DNA of 64,000 nt, taken from assembly GCA_002439085.1 (NCBI GenBank), contig DJSW01000015.1, positions 40,016-104,015 on the forward strand, read 5' to 3'. This document shows positions 56,468 through 64,000 of this stretch, one piece after another. The DNA is from Alphaproteobacteria bacterium UBA6324. GTDB lineage: Bacteria; Pseudomonadota; Alphaproteobacteria; CAAGCB01; CAG-977. The stretch's first letter is position 1; each line of letters begins with the position of its first letter. Below the pieces are notes generated by a model. It was not told where the DNA came from. It made no database searches and saw nothing but the letters and a program-made list of their open reading frames with translations. Made by a program: the position numbers and the translations under genes.

Positions 56468-57237
56468 TGACCAAAACGACATTATGCTTTGCCGAAAACA
56501 TCCGATCCCGTTTCTTCACCCGTAAAAACGGCGTTTCAACGGGCGATTTTTCTTCGTTGAACTGTTCGGTCAAAGTCGGGGACGATCCGGCTAAAGTGCG
56601 CGAAAATATGCGGCGGATTGCCGGATATCTGGGATGCACGGTCGAAAAATTGTTTGTTCTGCATCAAACCCATTCGTCCATCGTCGTTCCCGTCACGTCC
56701 CGCGAACCGTTTGAAAAAACGCCCTATGCCGACGCTTTGGTCACAAACGAATCCGGCATCTATCTGGGAATCAAAACGGCCGATTGCGCGCCCGTTTTGC
56801 TGGCCGACGCCGAAAACGGCGTGGTCGCGGCCGCCCACGCGGGATGGCGCGGCGCGGTCGGCGGCGTTTTGGAAAACACCGTTCAGGCCATGATCGACAT
56901 GGGCGCCGAACGGGAAAGCATCTCCGCCCTGATCGGCCCGTGCATCGCGCCGCAATCCTACGAAGTCGGCGAAGACATGAAGCAATCCTTTTTACAGGCG
57001 GACGCCAAGGCGTCGCTGTTTTTCATTCCCGCCGGCGCGGGAAAATACAGGTTTGATTTGCCCGGCTATGTTCTGGCCAGACTGGAACGGCAGGGAATCG
57101 GAGCGGCCGAATGGGTCGGCGAGGACACGTACGCTTTGGACGAATCGTACTTTTCCCACCGCCGTTCGTCGCAAAAAGGGGAAAAAAGCGGACGCCAGAT
57201 ATCCGTCATCGGATTGTTGGACGACGCTTTGTTTTAA
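56467..57237 (+). CDS. pgeF: Purine nucleoside phosphorylase / peptidoglycan editing factor (YfiH family)
   Basis: 256 residues. The family metal ligands are visible: [29 protein letters not shown] and [13 protein letters not shown] with the Cys, near residues 60-160. This laccase-domain (DUF152) family includes YfiH/PgeF, which keeps the muropeptide stem from misincorporated residues in E. coli, and enzymes with purine nucleoside phosphorylase activity. Start at 56467 in TGATG overlap with the previous gene. prs follows after 20 bases. Confidence 0.9.
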   Translation: MTKTTLCFAENIRSRFFTRKNGVSTGDFSSLNCSVKVGDDPAKVRENMRRIAGYLGCTVEKLFVLHQTHSSIVVPVTSREPFEKTPYADALVTNESGIYLGIKTADCAPVLLADAENGVVAAAHAGWRGAVGGVLENTVQAMIDMGAERESISALIGPCIAPQSYEVGEDMKQSFLQADAKASLFFIPAGAGKYRFDLPGYVLARLERQGIGAAEWVGEDTYALDESYFSHRRSSQKGEKSGRQISVIGLLDDALF

Positions 57238-57257
57238 TTCAGCATAAGGGATATGAA

Positions 57258-58190
57258 ATGAAAATCTTTTCAGGGAACAGCAATCTTCCTTTCGCGCAGT
57301 CGGTTGCGAACTATATGGACACGGCGCTGTCGAAATGCTCCGTCCGCCGCTTTGCGGACAACGAAATTTTCGTCGAAGTGCAGGAAACCGTCCGCGGTCA
57401 GGACGTGTTCATCATCCAGCCGACCAGTTCGCCGGTGAACGACAACCTGATGGAACTGCTGATCATGCTGGACACGTTCCGCCGTTCGTCCGCCCGCCGG
57501 ATCACGGCCGTCGTCCCTTATTTCGGTTACGCCCGTCAGGATCGCCGTTCCGCGCCGCGCACGCCGATTTCCGCCAAGCTGGTCGCCAACCTGATCACCT
57601 CCGCCGGCGCCAGCCGCGTCGTGACCATGGATCTGCACGCCGGCCAGATTCAGGGATTTTTCGACATCCCCGTTGACAACCTGATGGCCGCGCCCGTCAT
57701 GGTCAAGGACATCATGTACCATTTCCGCGACAAAACTCCGATGATCGTTTCCCCCGATGTCGGCGGCGTCGTGCGCGCCCGCGCCATCGCCAAACGCCTG
57801 CACGCCGATTTGGCGATCATCGACAAACGCCGCGAACGCGCCGGCGTGTCCGAAGTCATGAACATCATCGGCGACGTCGCGGGTCAGGACTGTATTCTGG
57901 TTGACGACATCGTCGATTCCGCCGGCACGTTGTGCAACGCGGCTGTCGCGTTGACGAACGCGGGGGCGAAATCGGTTCATGCCTATGTCACGCACGGCGT
58001 TTTGTCCGGCGAAGCGGTCAAGCGCGTCACGGATTCGCCGTTGGAATCGCTGGTGATCACCGACACGATCGCGCCGACGCAGGCTGTTTTGGACGCCAAG
58101 AACATCCGCATCCTTTCCGTTGCGGAACTGGTCGGCGAATCCATCCTGCGCATCAGCGAGGAACGTTCCGTCACCAGCCTGTTTTACTGA
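57258..58190 (+). CDS. prs: Ribose-phosphate pyrophosphokinase
   Basis: 310 residues: [19 protein letters not shown] at the start, [35 protein letters not shown] (ATP-binding loop), [21 protein letters not shown] split in the usual way, and the PRPP motif [11 protein letters not shown]. It makes PRPP from ribose 5-phosphate and ATP, feeding nucleotides and histidine (hisA and hisE are 5 kb away). Start at 57258 after AAGGGATATGAA. It ends at a terminator. Confidence 0.97.
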   Translation: MKIFSGNSNLPFAQSVANYMDTALSKCSVRRFADNEIFVEVQETVRGQDVFIIQPTSSPVNDNLMELLIMLDTFRRSSARRITAVVPYFGYARQDRRSAPRTPISAKLVANLITSAGASRVVTMDLHAGQIQGFFDIPVDNLMAAPVMVKDIMYHFRDKTPMIVSPDVGGVVRARAIAKRLHADLAIIDKRRERAGVSEVMNIIGDVAGQDCILVDDIVDSAGTLCNAAVALTNAGAKSVHAYVTHGVLSGEAVKRVTDSPLESLVITDTIAPTQAVLDAKNIRILSVAELVGESILRISEERSVTSLFY

Positions 58191-58205
58191 TCCCGCCCTT
58201 ATGAC

Positions 58206-58235
58206 AAAAAAGCCGTTGGAAACAGCGGCTTTTTT
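58206..58235 (+). terminator. Intrinsic terminator after prs
   Basis: AAAAAAGCCG and CGGCTTTTTT with a short loop and T run (58206-58235). Confidence 0.85.
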
Positions 58236-58246
58236 ATTAACAGGTG

Positions 58247-58275
58247 TTGATTTCGGTTTCAAAACGGTGTAAACA
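58247..58275 (+). promoter_or_regulatory. Likely sigma-70 promoter of rplY
   Basis: TTGATT (58247-58252), 17-base spacer, TAAACA (58270-58275). Start near 58282, directly before two hairpins, which fits a structured leader of about 85 bases. Confidence 0.55.
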
Positions 58276-58284
58276 GACGACAGC

Positions 58285-58338
58285 TTTCCGCATGGTGCGG
58301 AAAACAACGGTTCAGGCACCCCTGGAGGCAGAACCGTT
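58285..58338 (+). promoter_or_regulatory. Structured 5' leader of rplY (two hairpins)
   Basis: Hairpin 1: TTTCCGCA (58285-58292), loop TGG, TGCGGAAA (58296-58303). Hairpin 2: AACGGTTC (58306-58313) and GAACCGTT (58331-58338) around a 17-base loop with a CC/GG-rich inside; it is followed by TTC, so it could also act as an attenuator. L25 binds 5S rRNA, and L25 leaders that mimic 5S are known in gammaproteobacteria; the same idea here is inference. Confidence 0.6.
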
Positions 58339-58367
58339 TTCAAACAAGTTTTAAGGATACAAAATTT

Positions 58368-59009
58368 ATGGCTAAAATTACTTCCATTCGCGTTAATGAA
58401 CGCAAAACGGCAGGTAAGGGGGCGGCTCGCGCAGAACGTCGCGCCGGTTTGATTCCCGGCGTCATCTACGGTGAAAAGAAAGAACCCGTGATGTTCTCGA
58501 TTTCGTCTTTGGAATTGGACGCGCAAATGCGCCAGAAAGGTTTCTGGACGCGCCAGTTTGAAATCGAAGTCGGCAAAAACAAGTACCACGCCATTTGTCA
58601 GGACATTCAGACGCATCCGATTTCCGATCGTCCGATTCACATCGATTTCCTGCGCGTTTCCGAAAACGCTCTGCTGCAGATCGAAGTTCCTGTCATGTAT
58701 GAAAACGAACTGGCTTGCCCGGGCTTGAAACTGGGCGGAACTTTGAACGCCATTTACCGCGCGATCGAAGTTTCCTGCAAACCCAAAGACATTCCCGAAA
58801 CGCTGTTTGTGGATCTGTCCGGTTTGAACATCGGCGACGTCGTCAAAATGTCCGACGTCAAATTCCCCGAAGGTGTCAAACCCGTTGAAGATTTGGATAC
58901 CACGATCGCCGCGATCGCCGCGCCGTCCGATGCTGATGTCGCCGACGAAACGCCCGCGCCCGCGGCCGATGCCGCCGCGGCTCCGGCTGCCGCTCCGGCC
59001 AAAGCGTAA
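58368..59009 (+). CDS. rplY: 50S ribosomal protein L25 (Ctc/TL5 type)
   Basis: 213 residues, the long two-domain form: the N-terminal 5S-binding beta barrel (GKGAARAERRAGLIPGVIYG; FLRVSENALLQIEVPV) and the C-terminal TL5 domain (GGTLNAIYRAIEVSCKPKDIPE), then an A/P-rich tail of about 25 residues. It binds loop E of 5S rRNA in the central protuberance. ATG at 58368 after TAAGGATAC. pth follows after 18 bases, a common pairing. Confidence 0.96.
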   Translation: MAKITSIRVNERKTAGKGAARAERRAGLIPGVIYGEKKEPVMFSISSLELDAQMRQKGFWTRQFEIEVGKNKYHAICQDIQTHPISDRPIHIDFLRVSENALLQIEVPVMYENELACPGLKLGGTLNAIYRAIEVSCKPKDIPETLFVDLSGLNIGDVVKMSDVKFPEGVKPVEDLDTTIAAIAAPSDADVADETPAPAADAAAAPAAAPAKA

Positions 59010-59027
59010 TTGCAAGGGTAAGCGCCG

Positions 59028-59606
59028 ATGTTTTTGGTTGTTGGTCTGGGCAATCCGGGATCGGAATATAAAAACAGTCGGCATAATATCGGATTTATGG
59101 CGGCGGACGAATTGTTCCGCCGCTATAATTTTTCGCCGTGGCGCAAGCGTTTCAACGGCGAAACGGCCGAGGGAACGATCGGCGGCGACAAAGTGTTGCT
59201 GTTGAAACCCGCGACCTATATGAACAATTCGGGGCTGGCCGTTCACGCGGCGATGGCTTTTTATAAAATTCCGCCCGAAAACGTCATTGTCATCCACGAC
59301 GACATGGACTGCGCGATCGGCAAGCTGAAAGGCAAAGTCGGCGGCGGCGCGGGCGGTCACAACGGATTGCGCAGCATTGACGAACATTGTTCGCCGAACT
59401 ATACGCGCATCCGCGTCGGCGTCGGCCACCCGCAGCACGGCGAACCCGTCGTCGATTGGATTTTGTCCCCCTTTCCCAAGCAGGAATTGGACAAGATTTG
59501 CGAACTGTTGCAGGACGCCGCCGAGGTTTTTCCGTGCGCTTTGTCGGGCGGCGCGCCGGAATTCACATCCAGACTGGCCGTGTACCAGCAAAAGAAAAAA
59601 GGATAA
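59028..59606 (+). CDS. pth: Peptidyl-tRNA hydrolase
   Basis: 192 residues: VVGLGNPGSEYKNSRHNIGFMAAD with Asn10 and catalytic His19, KPATYMNNSG with Asn, VIHDDMDCAIGKLKGKVGGGAGGHNGLRSI split, and a C-terminal lid. It releases tRNA from drop-off peptidyl-tRNA. It lies between rplY and ychF, 3 bases before the latter, as in many bacteria. Confidence 0.97.
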   Translation: MFLVVGLGNPGSEYKNSRHNIGFMAADELFRRYNFSPWRKRFNGETAEGTIGGDKVLLLKPATYMNNSGLAVHAAMAFYKIPPENVIVIHDDMDCAIGKLKGKVGGGAGGHNGLRSIDEHCSPNYTRIRVGVGHPQHGEPVVDWILSPFPKQELDKICELLQDAAEVFPCALSGGAPEFTSRLAVYQQKKKG

Positions 59607-59609
59607 AAA

Positions 59610-60713
59610 ATGGGATTTAACTGCGGAATCGTAGGGTTGCCGAACGTCGGCAAATCGACTTTGTTCAACGCGCTGACATCGACGATGGCGGCGCAGGCGG
59701 CGAATTATCCGTTCTGCACGATCGAACCGAACGTCGGCCGAGTCGCCGTCCCCGATCCGCGTTTGGAAATCCTGTCCAAGCTGGCCGATTCCAAACAAAC
59801 GATCTACACCCAGCTGGAATTTGTCGATATCGCGGGGCTGGTCAAAGGCGCATCGCGCGGCGAAGGACTGGGCAACCAGTTTTTGGCGTCGATTCGCGAA
59901 GTGGATGCGATCGTCCACGTCCTGCGCTGTTTTGAAAACGGGGACATCACCCATGTCGAAGGGTCGATTGACCCCGTGCGCGATGCGGAAACCATTGAAA
60001 CCGAACTGATGCTGGCGGATCTGGACAGTTTGGAACGCCGCATCGTCCCGTTTGAAAAGAAAGCCCGCGCCGGCGAAAAAGAGGGCAAGGAAATGGTCGC
60101 CGTCATGCAGCCCGTACTGGACGCCCTGCGCGACGGCAAACCCGCCCGCACCGTCCGTTTCGACGACGAAGAACAGCAGAAGCTGTACAAACAGCTGTTT
60201 TTGCTGACTTCCAAACCCATTTTGTACGTTTGCAACGTGGACGAACGTTCGGCCGCGACGGGCAACGAATTTTCCAAACGCGTTTTTGAAATGGCCGAAA
60301 AGCAGGGCAATCAGGCGGTTGTCATTTCCGCCGCGATCGAATCGGAGGTCGCTTTGCTGGAAGACCCCGCAGAACAAAAGGAATTTCTGGAAACGCTGGG
60401 GTTGGAGGAAACGGGGTTGAACCGCGTGATCGCCGCGGGATACAAGCTGTTGAAACTGAAAACGTTTTTCACCGTCGGTCCCAAGGAATCGCGCGCGTGG
60501 ACGATTCGCGACGGCATGACCGCCCCACAGGCGGCCGGCGTGATCCATTCGGATTTTGAAAAGGGATTCATCCGCGCCGAAGTCATTTCCTACGACGATT
60601 TCGTCGCCTGCAAAAGCGAAGCCAAAGCCCGCGAACTGGGCAAATTGCGCGCCGAAGGCAAAACGTACGTCATGCAGGACGGCGACATCTGCCATTTCCT
60701 GTTCAACGTTTAA
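59610..60713 (+). CDS. ychF: Redox-regulated ribosome-associated GTPase/ATPase YchF
   Basis: 367 residues: GIVGLPNVGKSTLFNAL (G1), FCTIEPNVGRVAVPDPRL, FVDIAGLVKGASRGEGLGNQFL (G3) split, a coiled-coil insert around 130-200, CNVDE in place of N-K-x-D, which fits the ATP preference of the OLA1/YchF group, and a C-terminal TGS domain (TFFTVGPKESRAWTI; GFIRAEVISYDDF). It binds ribosomes. Third gene of rplY-pth-ychF-trmL. Confidence 0.97.
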   Translation: MGFNCGIVGLPNVGKSTLFNALTSTMAAQAANYPFCTIEPNVGRVAVPDPRLEILSKLADSKQTIYTQLEFVDIAGLVKGASRGEGLGNQFLASIREVDAIVHVLRCFENGDITHVEGSIDPVRDAETIETELMLADLDSLERRIVPFEKKARAGEKEGKEMVAVMQPVLDALRDGKPARTVRFDDEEQQKLYKQLFLLTSKPILYVCNVDERSAATGNEFSKRVFEMAEKQGNQAVVISAAIESEVALLEDPAEQKEFLETLGLEETGLNRVIAAGYKLLKLKTFFTVGPKESRAWTIRDGMTAPQAAGVIHSDFEKGFIRAEVISYDDFVACKSEAKARELGKLRAEGKTYVMQDGDICHFLFNV

Positions 60714-60723
60714 AGGCCGGCCG

Positions 60724-61179
60724 ATGCGTCTGGCTTTGTTTGAACCCGACATTCCGCAAAACACGGGGACGCTACTGCGGTTGGCCGCGTGTTTCGGGCT
60801 TCCCGTCGATGTCATTGAACCGTGCGGATTCGTCTTTAACGACCAGAAAATGCGCCGCGCGGGCATGGATTATCTGGATATGGTCGATTGCGTGCGCCAC
60901 GATTCGTGGGAAAAGTTTTACGCGCAGCACCAAGGGCGAATCGTCCTATTGACGACCAAAGGATCCGAACCCTATCACACGTTTGATTTCAAAAACGACG
61001 ACATTTTGCTGCTGGGACGCGAAAGCGCGGGCGTCCCCGATTACGTGCATCACGCTGCCGACGCGCGCCTGCGCATCCCCATGCGCCCCGAAGCGCGTTC
61101 AATCAACGTCGCCATATCCGGCGCGATCGTGTTGGGCGAAGCGTTGCGCCAAACCGGCGTTTATAACCGTTTAACCTGA
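60724..61179 (+). CDS. trmL: tRNA (cytidine(34)-2'-O)-methyltransferase (SPOUT family)
   Basis: 151 residues, near the full length of TrmL: MRLALFEPDIPQNTGTLLRLAA, DVIEPCGFVF, YLDMVDCVRHDSWEKF, LLGRESAGVPDYVH (knot region) and RPEARSINVAISGAIVLGEALRQ split. It methylates the wobble base of leucine tRNAs. ATG at 60724, 10 bases after ychF, so probably part of the same transcript. Confidence 0.93.
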   Translation: MRLALFEPDIPQNTGTLLRLAACFGLPVDVIEPCGFVFNDQKMRRAGMDYLDMVDCVRHDSWEKFYAQHQGRIVLLTTKGSEPYHTFDFKNDDILLLGRESAGVPDYVHHAADARLRIPMRPEARSINVAISGAIVLGEALRQTGVYNRLT

Positions 61180-61185
61180 AACACC

Positions 61186-61214
61186 TTGACACGCCTTTTC
61201 GTCCGGCGCAAACT
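61186..61214 (+). promoter_or_regulatory. Candidate promoter of the outer-membrane protein gene
   Basis: Perfect TTGACA (61186-61191) with a weak -10 CAAACT 17 bases later (61209-61214). It starts just after trmL, 37 bases before the predicted ATG. Weak -10 limits certainty. Confidence 0.4.
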
Positions 61215-61250
61215 GTGACATCGTTTTAATTTTGCATAAGGACGAAATAA

Positions 61251-61904
61251 ATGAAAAAATCTTTGTTGGCGGCCGTTGCCGTCGTCGGTTTGTTTTCCAC
61301 TGCGGCCGAAGCCGCTCCCGCCGCGAAACAGGCGGCCGCGCCCGCTCCGGCTGAAAAAACGGCGGCCGTAACGCCGTACGTTTCCGCAAAACTGGCGCGC
61401 AGTTGGGACAAAATCAAATTCAAAGGCGAAGACAGCGCCGGCAGTTTTCAGACATGGGGCGGCGATATCGCCGTCGGCGCGAAAATCGGCGACGCCCGCG
61501 CCGAATTGGAATACGGCTTCACCAAAATGGGAACCAAAACCGCGTTGGACGAAGACGAAGCGAGCAAAGTCAAATTCGGTATGCAGACGGTCATGCTGAA
61601 CGGTTATTACGATTTCCATAACGACAGCGTTTTCACGCCGTACATCGGCGCCGGCATCGGTTTTGCCGACATGACGTTGAAATTCACTGACGAAGACGGC
61701 GCCTATTCCAAATCCAAAGTCAAATTCGCCTATGGTTTGAAAGCCGGCGTCGGCATCGAAGTCGCCAAAAACGTCACCGTCGATGTCGGATACCGCTATT
61801 TGAAACCGTCCGTCGCCAAATATGGCGTTGATGAAGACGGTGAACAGGTCAAAATGAAAACGCATATGAGCGAAGCCACCGTCGGCGTCCGTTTTGCGTT
61901 CTGA
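61251..61904 (+). CDS. Outer-membrane beta-barrel protein (OmpW/Opa-like porin family)
   Basis: 217 residues: a signal peptide (SLLAAVAVVGLFSTAAEAAP), an A/P-rich linker, then alternating strands (YVSAKLARSW, AELEYGFTKMG, MLNGYYDFHN, TPYIGAGIGFADMTLKF, YGLKAGVGIEV, VDVGYRYLKP) and a terminal strand ending in phenylalanine (ATVGVRFAF), the signal for the Bam machine. It should be an eight-strand barrel. Similar proteins serve as surface antigens in Rickettsiales and gut alphaproteobacteria. AAGGACG precedes the ATG and a terminator follows; single gene. Confidence 0.87.
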   Translation: MKKSLLAAVAVVGLFSTAAEAAPAAKQAAAPAPAEKTAAVTPYVSAKLARSWDKIKFKGEDSAGSFQTWGGDIAVGAKIGDARAELEYGFTKMGTKTALDEDEASKVKFGMQTVMLNGYYDFHNDSVFTPYIGAGIGFADMTLKFTDEDGAYSKSKVKFAYGLKAGVGIEVAKNVTVDVGYRYLKPSVAKYGVDEDGEQVKMKTHMSEATVGVRFAF

Positions 61905-61920
61905 TCCGTTTCCGGATGAT

Positions 61921-61954
61921 AAAAAAGGCTCTGTTGAAAAACAGAGCCTTTTTT
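61921..61954 (+). terminator. Intrinsic terminator after the outer-membrane protein gene
   Basis: AAAAAAGGCTCTGT and ACAGAGCCTTTTTT around a 6-base loop; a perfect stem with T run. Confidence 0.92.
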
Positions 61955-62017
61955 GTAACCGTCATTCGACGCGCGGCGCGTTAAACATCCGCCCGCGCCC
62001 CGCCGCGACCGTCCGCG

Positions 62018-62500
62018 TTATTCGTCGTCTTCGTAATCGTCGTCCGTTTCGGGTTCGGCGGCCATCGCTTTGACCAGCGCCAACACCTTTTTCGCCTGAC
62101 GGCGATCGGGGATCAGATAGTAACAGCGCACCAGATCCAGCGTTTCGCGCTTGGTCATCGGATCGTAATCGAAAAACACGGGTTCTTCGGCCAAAGCGTT
62201 CGCGCCGGCCAGCATACGCGGGGACAATTCAGCCACCTGATCGTCCATTTCTTCAAAAAAGAAGCTGATGGGCACGCCCAGCACTTTGCCGATGTCAAAC
62301 AAGCGGCTGGCGCTGATGCGGTTCATGCCGCGTTCGTATTTTTGCACCTGTTGGAATGTCAACCCGATGCATTCGCCCAGTTTTTCCTGACTCATCCCCA
62401 ACAGCGTGCGGCGCATTTTAACGCGCGCGCCGACATGGACGTCAATCGGATTGGGAGAACCGTCGGCTGTTCTGCCGCGTGAAGATCTTTTTCTATCCAT
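62018..62500 (-). CDS. XRE-family transcription regulator
   Basis: 160 residues. The HTH is at about 20-78: DVHVGARVKMRRTLLGMSQEKLGECIGLTFQQVQKYERGMNRISASRLFDIGKVLGVPISFFFEE when read through, a form very common in alphaproteobacteria. The C-terminal half (ETLDLVRCYYLIPDRRQAKKVLALVKAM) is helical and likely dimerises; the tail is acidic. No gene partner. A candidate promoter lies upstream. Confidence 0.88.
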   Translation of the reverse strand: MDRKRSSRGRTADGSPNPIDVHVGARVKMRRTLLGMSQEKLGECIGLTFQQVQKYERGMNRISASRLFDIGKVLGVPISFFFEEMDDQVAELSPRMLAGANALAEEPVFFDYDPMTKRETLDLVRCYYLIPDRRQAKKVLALVKAMAAEPETDDDYEDDE

Positions 62501-62535
62501 AACCGTTTCCTCGTTAAAAACCCTGACTTAGTTAG

Positions 62536-62564
62536 ATAATCGTTATTTTATGACTAAAAATCAA
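62536..62564 (-). promoter_or_regulatory. Candidate sigma-70 promoter of the XRE gene
   Basis: Minus strand TTGATT (62564-62559), 17-base spacer, GATTAT (62541-62536). The TTAGT and ACTAA ends around it form a dyad that may be an autoregulatory operator. Confidence 0.45.
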
Positions 62565-62635
62565 CAAAAAAGCAACGATTTTAAAAAAAACAGCGGTGGA
62601 AAAACAAACAGACGCTTGATATCACGAAATAACGA

Positions 62636-63277
62636 TCACCGACCGGCGGCGATCGATTTTTGCAGCAGGACTTGACGGCGTTTGACCGCGTCGGCGTATC
62701 CGCCGATGCGCGCGGACGGATCGACGGGACGGTAATCGGACGGCACGTTTGTAATGCGGCCGTGTCCATGGGAATCGACGATGAACAGCGCGCCTTCGAC
62801 ATTTGCGCGCTGGGTTTTCACGCCGTCGGCGTATGTTGTTCCGACGGGGATTTCAACGGCGCGGCAAGCGTCGCTTTTGCGTTTGTACAGTCGGCCGGGG
62901 GACGCGAACGCCCTGCGTTTGTACGCTTGGTCAGAACAATAGCGGTCATCGAAACCTGCGCGTTTCAAAAAACCAAGCATCCGCTTGACATCGCGCGTGT
63001 TCATTTGTTCCGCCGCGACGCCGTTTTCCCGTTCATACGCGGTCAGATAGCGGTTCATCATATCGACCTGTTTCGGCGTCAAACCGTTCAGCAACAAAAT
63101 GTCGTTGCCGTCGCCCTTTAAATGCTGAGCGCCGTATTTCGTGCCGGCATCTTTCGGATTTTCAAAATCCAGCGGCTCTGTCAGCCCTTTCAGCTCGACA
63201 ATATAGCGGCGGGTTTCGCTTTTGACGGGCGTGCCGAATTTCGCCACCAGCTCAACATCTTTCGCGGTCAGTTCCAT
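62636..63277 (-). CDS. Unknown protein next to phage tail gene
   Basis: 213 residues, no signal peptide. It opens MELTAKDVELVAKFGTPVKSETRRYIVELKG and has GLTPKQVDMMNRYL, RDVKRMLGFLKRAGFDDRYCSDQAYKRRAF and a C-terminal IPVGTTYADGVK and VEGALFIVDSHGHGRITN. The charged, mixed build with no repeats gives no family match I know. A strong AAGGAGG precedes the ATG at 63277; an upstream extension to 63328 has none. It stands back to back with the tail-fibre gene, so a phage or defence role is possible. No terminator is seen downstream. Confidence 0.6.
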   Translation of the reverse strand: MELTAKDVELVAKFGTPVKSETRRYIVELKGLTEPLDFENPKDAGTKYGAQHLKGDGNDILLLNGLTPKQVDMMNRYLTAYERENGVAAEQMNTRDVKRMLGFLKRAGFDDRYCSDQAYKRRAFASPGRLYKRKSDACRAVEIPVGTTYADGVKTQRANVEGALFIVDSHGHGRITNVPSDYRPVDPSARIGGYADAVKRRQVLLQKSIAAGR

Positions 63278-63349
63278 TGTCGCCCCTCCTTTTTCTATTA
63301 TTAAAACGCGTTTTTTCATTAAAAACAAGGCATTGATGCGCTTTCGGAC

Positions 63350-63378
63350 TTGACAGGCGCGCGAAAAACGAATAACAT
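63350..63378 (+). promoter_or_regulatory. Sigma-70 promoter upstream of the tail-fibre gene
   Basis: TTGACA (63350-63355), 17-base spacer, TAACAT (63373-63378). Start near 63385. Confidence 0.75.
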
Positions 63379-63415
63379 TTCGTTATAAAATGCAAAAACA
63401 GAACGCTGATGTCAG

Positions 63416-63446
63416 GACGAGGGGATTGTTTCCGCTCGTCTTTTTT
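63416..63446 (+). terminator. Terminator-like hairpin between promoter and tail-fibre start
   Basis: GACGAG (63416-63421) and CTCGTC (63435-63440), then six T (63441-63446). Because it comes before the coding start it would end a transcript of about 60 bases unless read through. It may be an attenuator or end a small RNA. Confidence 0.7.
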
Positions 63447-63463
63447 ATTTGAAAGGATAAAAA

Positions 63464-64000
63464 ATGACGGTAAGCAGTCAAACAAACAAGGTTATCTATA
63501 CCGGAAACGGGGTTGCGACGGAATTCGCGATCCCGTTTTCTTTTTTGGAGCGCGATCATATCAAGGTCAGGCAAAAGCTGGGCGACATCCAAACGGAACG
63601 CGACGATTGGGAAATCCGCGGCGGCAATCTGGTGTTTCAAACCGCGCCGGAAACGGGGGCGGAAATCGCCGTGATCCGCGAAGTGCCGTTGACGCAGGAA
63701 ACGGATTACCGTGAAAACGAGATTTTGCACGCCGAAACACTGGAACGCAACTTTGACAAGCTGACGATGCAGGTGCAGCAGTTAAAGGAGCAGATCGACC
63801 GCGCGGTCACGGTGGACGTGTTCGACGACACGCAGGCGGCCAGCCTGATCCCGTCAATCCGCCAAGCGGTTTCGGATTGCCAAACGGCAGTCGCGACAAC
63901 GGCGACGAGCGCGCAGACGGCGGCGGAACGGGCAAGCGCGGCATCAACCAGTGCCGCCAACGCCGCAACGGCGGAAACGAACACGGCGGCAATGCTGGGG
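63464..64000 (+). CDS. Phage-type tail fibre protein, N-terminal part (runs off window)
   Basis: 179 codons are visible and the frame is open at the edge. Residues 1-110 look like the T7 gp17-type tail-fibre N-terminal domain that docks to the tail: VIYTGNGVATEFAIPFSFLERDHIKV (split over 26 residues), GNLVFQTAPETGAEIAVIREVPLTQETDY, ILHAETLERNFDKLTMQVQQLKEQIDRAV. Then comes an A/T/S-rich helical repeat region (TTATSAQTAAERASAAS) typical of fibre shafts. GAAAGGAT precedes the ATG. This marks a prophage or remnant starting at about 63.4 kb; whether it is complete cannot be seen. Confidence 0.85.
   Translation, partial: MTVSSQTNKVIYTGNGVATEFAIPFSFLERDHIKVRQKLGDIQTERDDWEIRGGNLVFQTAPETGAEIAVIREVPLTQETDYRENEILHAETLERNFDKLTMQVQQLKEQIDRAVTVDVFDDTQAASLIPSIRQAVSDCQTAVATTATSAQTAAERASAASTSAANAATAETNTAAMLG

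Noticed and set aside
57270..60866. Very long antisense open frame (1,198 codons, minus strand) across prs, rplY, pth and ychF
   Set aside because: It lies opposite four well-conserved genes. The mirrored frame is an effect of GC-rich codon use; the translated product has no domain pattern and is rich in H, R, Q and D, as in other shadow frames here.

Overview
The window is a gene-dense stretch (no gap above about 240 bases) of a GC-rich, Gram-negative, flagellated chromosome. I read it as alphaproteobacterial. The support is two sigma-54 type -24/-12 promoters on flagellar-type genes, a P-type type IV secretion (T4SS) cluster in the order seen in Rickettsiales, an SPOR domain of alphaproteobacterial type, and an XRE regulator with a degenerate tail. 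No rRNA, tRNA, CRISPR array or insertion sequence was found. The genus cannot be given from sequence alone.

Layout. 1-2.4 kb: 3' part of polA and an esterase. 2.5-8.6 kb (minus): fliK-flgD-flgE, behind a near-perfect sigma-54 promoter; flgE is very large and internally duplicated. 8.7-11.9 kb: fucO-type dehydrogenase and a short DXS-like thiamine-diphosphate enzyme. 11.9-23.0 kb (minus): T4SS operon virB8-virB7-like-virB8-virB9-virB10-virB11. Its VirB10 is about 2,284 residues long because roughly eighty 20-residue repeats sit between the membrane anchor and the outer-membrane domain; its VirB9 ends in an SPOR (peptidoglycan-binding) domain. 23.1-29.2 kb: hydrolases, a DEAD-box helicase, and an ABC_sub_bind/membrane-sensor pair. 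29.2-34.4 kb (minus): a Bat (VWA/TPR) operon without moxR. 34.6-42 kb: a nuclease-like protein coupled to a Sel1 lipoprotein, two paralogous polytopic membrane proteins, a YrbL-like protein, an XRE regulator and uvrB. 42-47.6 kb: aspartate aminotransferase and a two-gene sugar PTS (EIIA-HPr-EI fusion plus PtsG-type EIICB with a second, degenerate IIB). 47.7-49.3 kb: an unknown sigma-54-controlled gene and an OmpR-like regulator. 49.3-62.5 kb: mostly housekeeping genes (hisA, hisE, HIT, proC, lgt, pgeF, prs, rplY, pth, ychF, trmL) plus a degenerate trypsin-like protein and an HldD relative without its catalytic residues. 62.6-64 kb: an unknown gene and the start of a phage-type tail-fibre gene, suggesting a prophage edge.

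The most notable system is the T4SS. A VirB10 carrying a long in-frame repeat array recalls Helicobacter CagY by architecture. With the VirB9-SPOR fusion it suggests a lengthened, peptidoglycan-anchored outer-membrane core complex whose length could vary by recombination. VirB4, VirB6, VirD4 and pilin genes are not in this window. A second theme is flagellar assembly: matching sigma-54 promoters tie the hook operon to a gene of unknown function 39 kb away.
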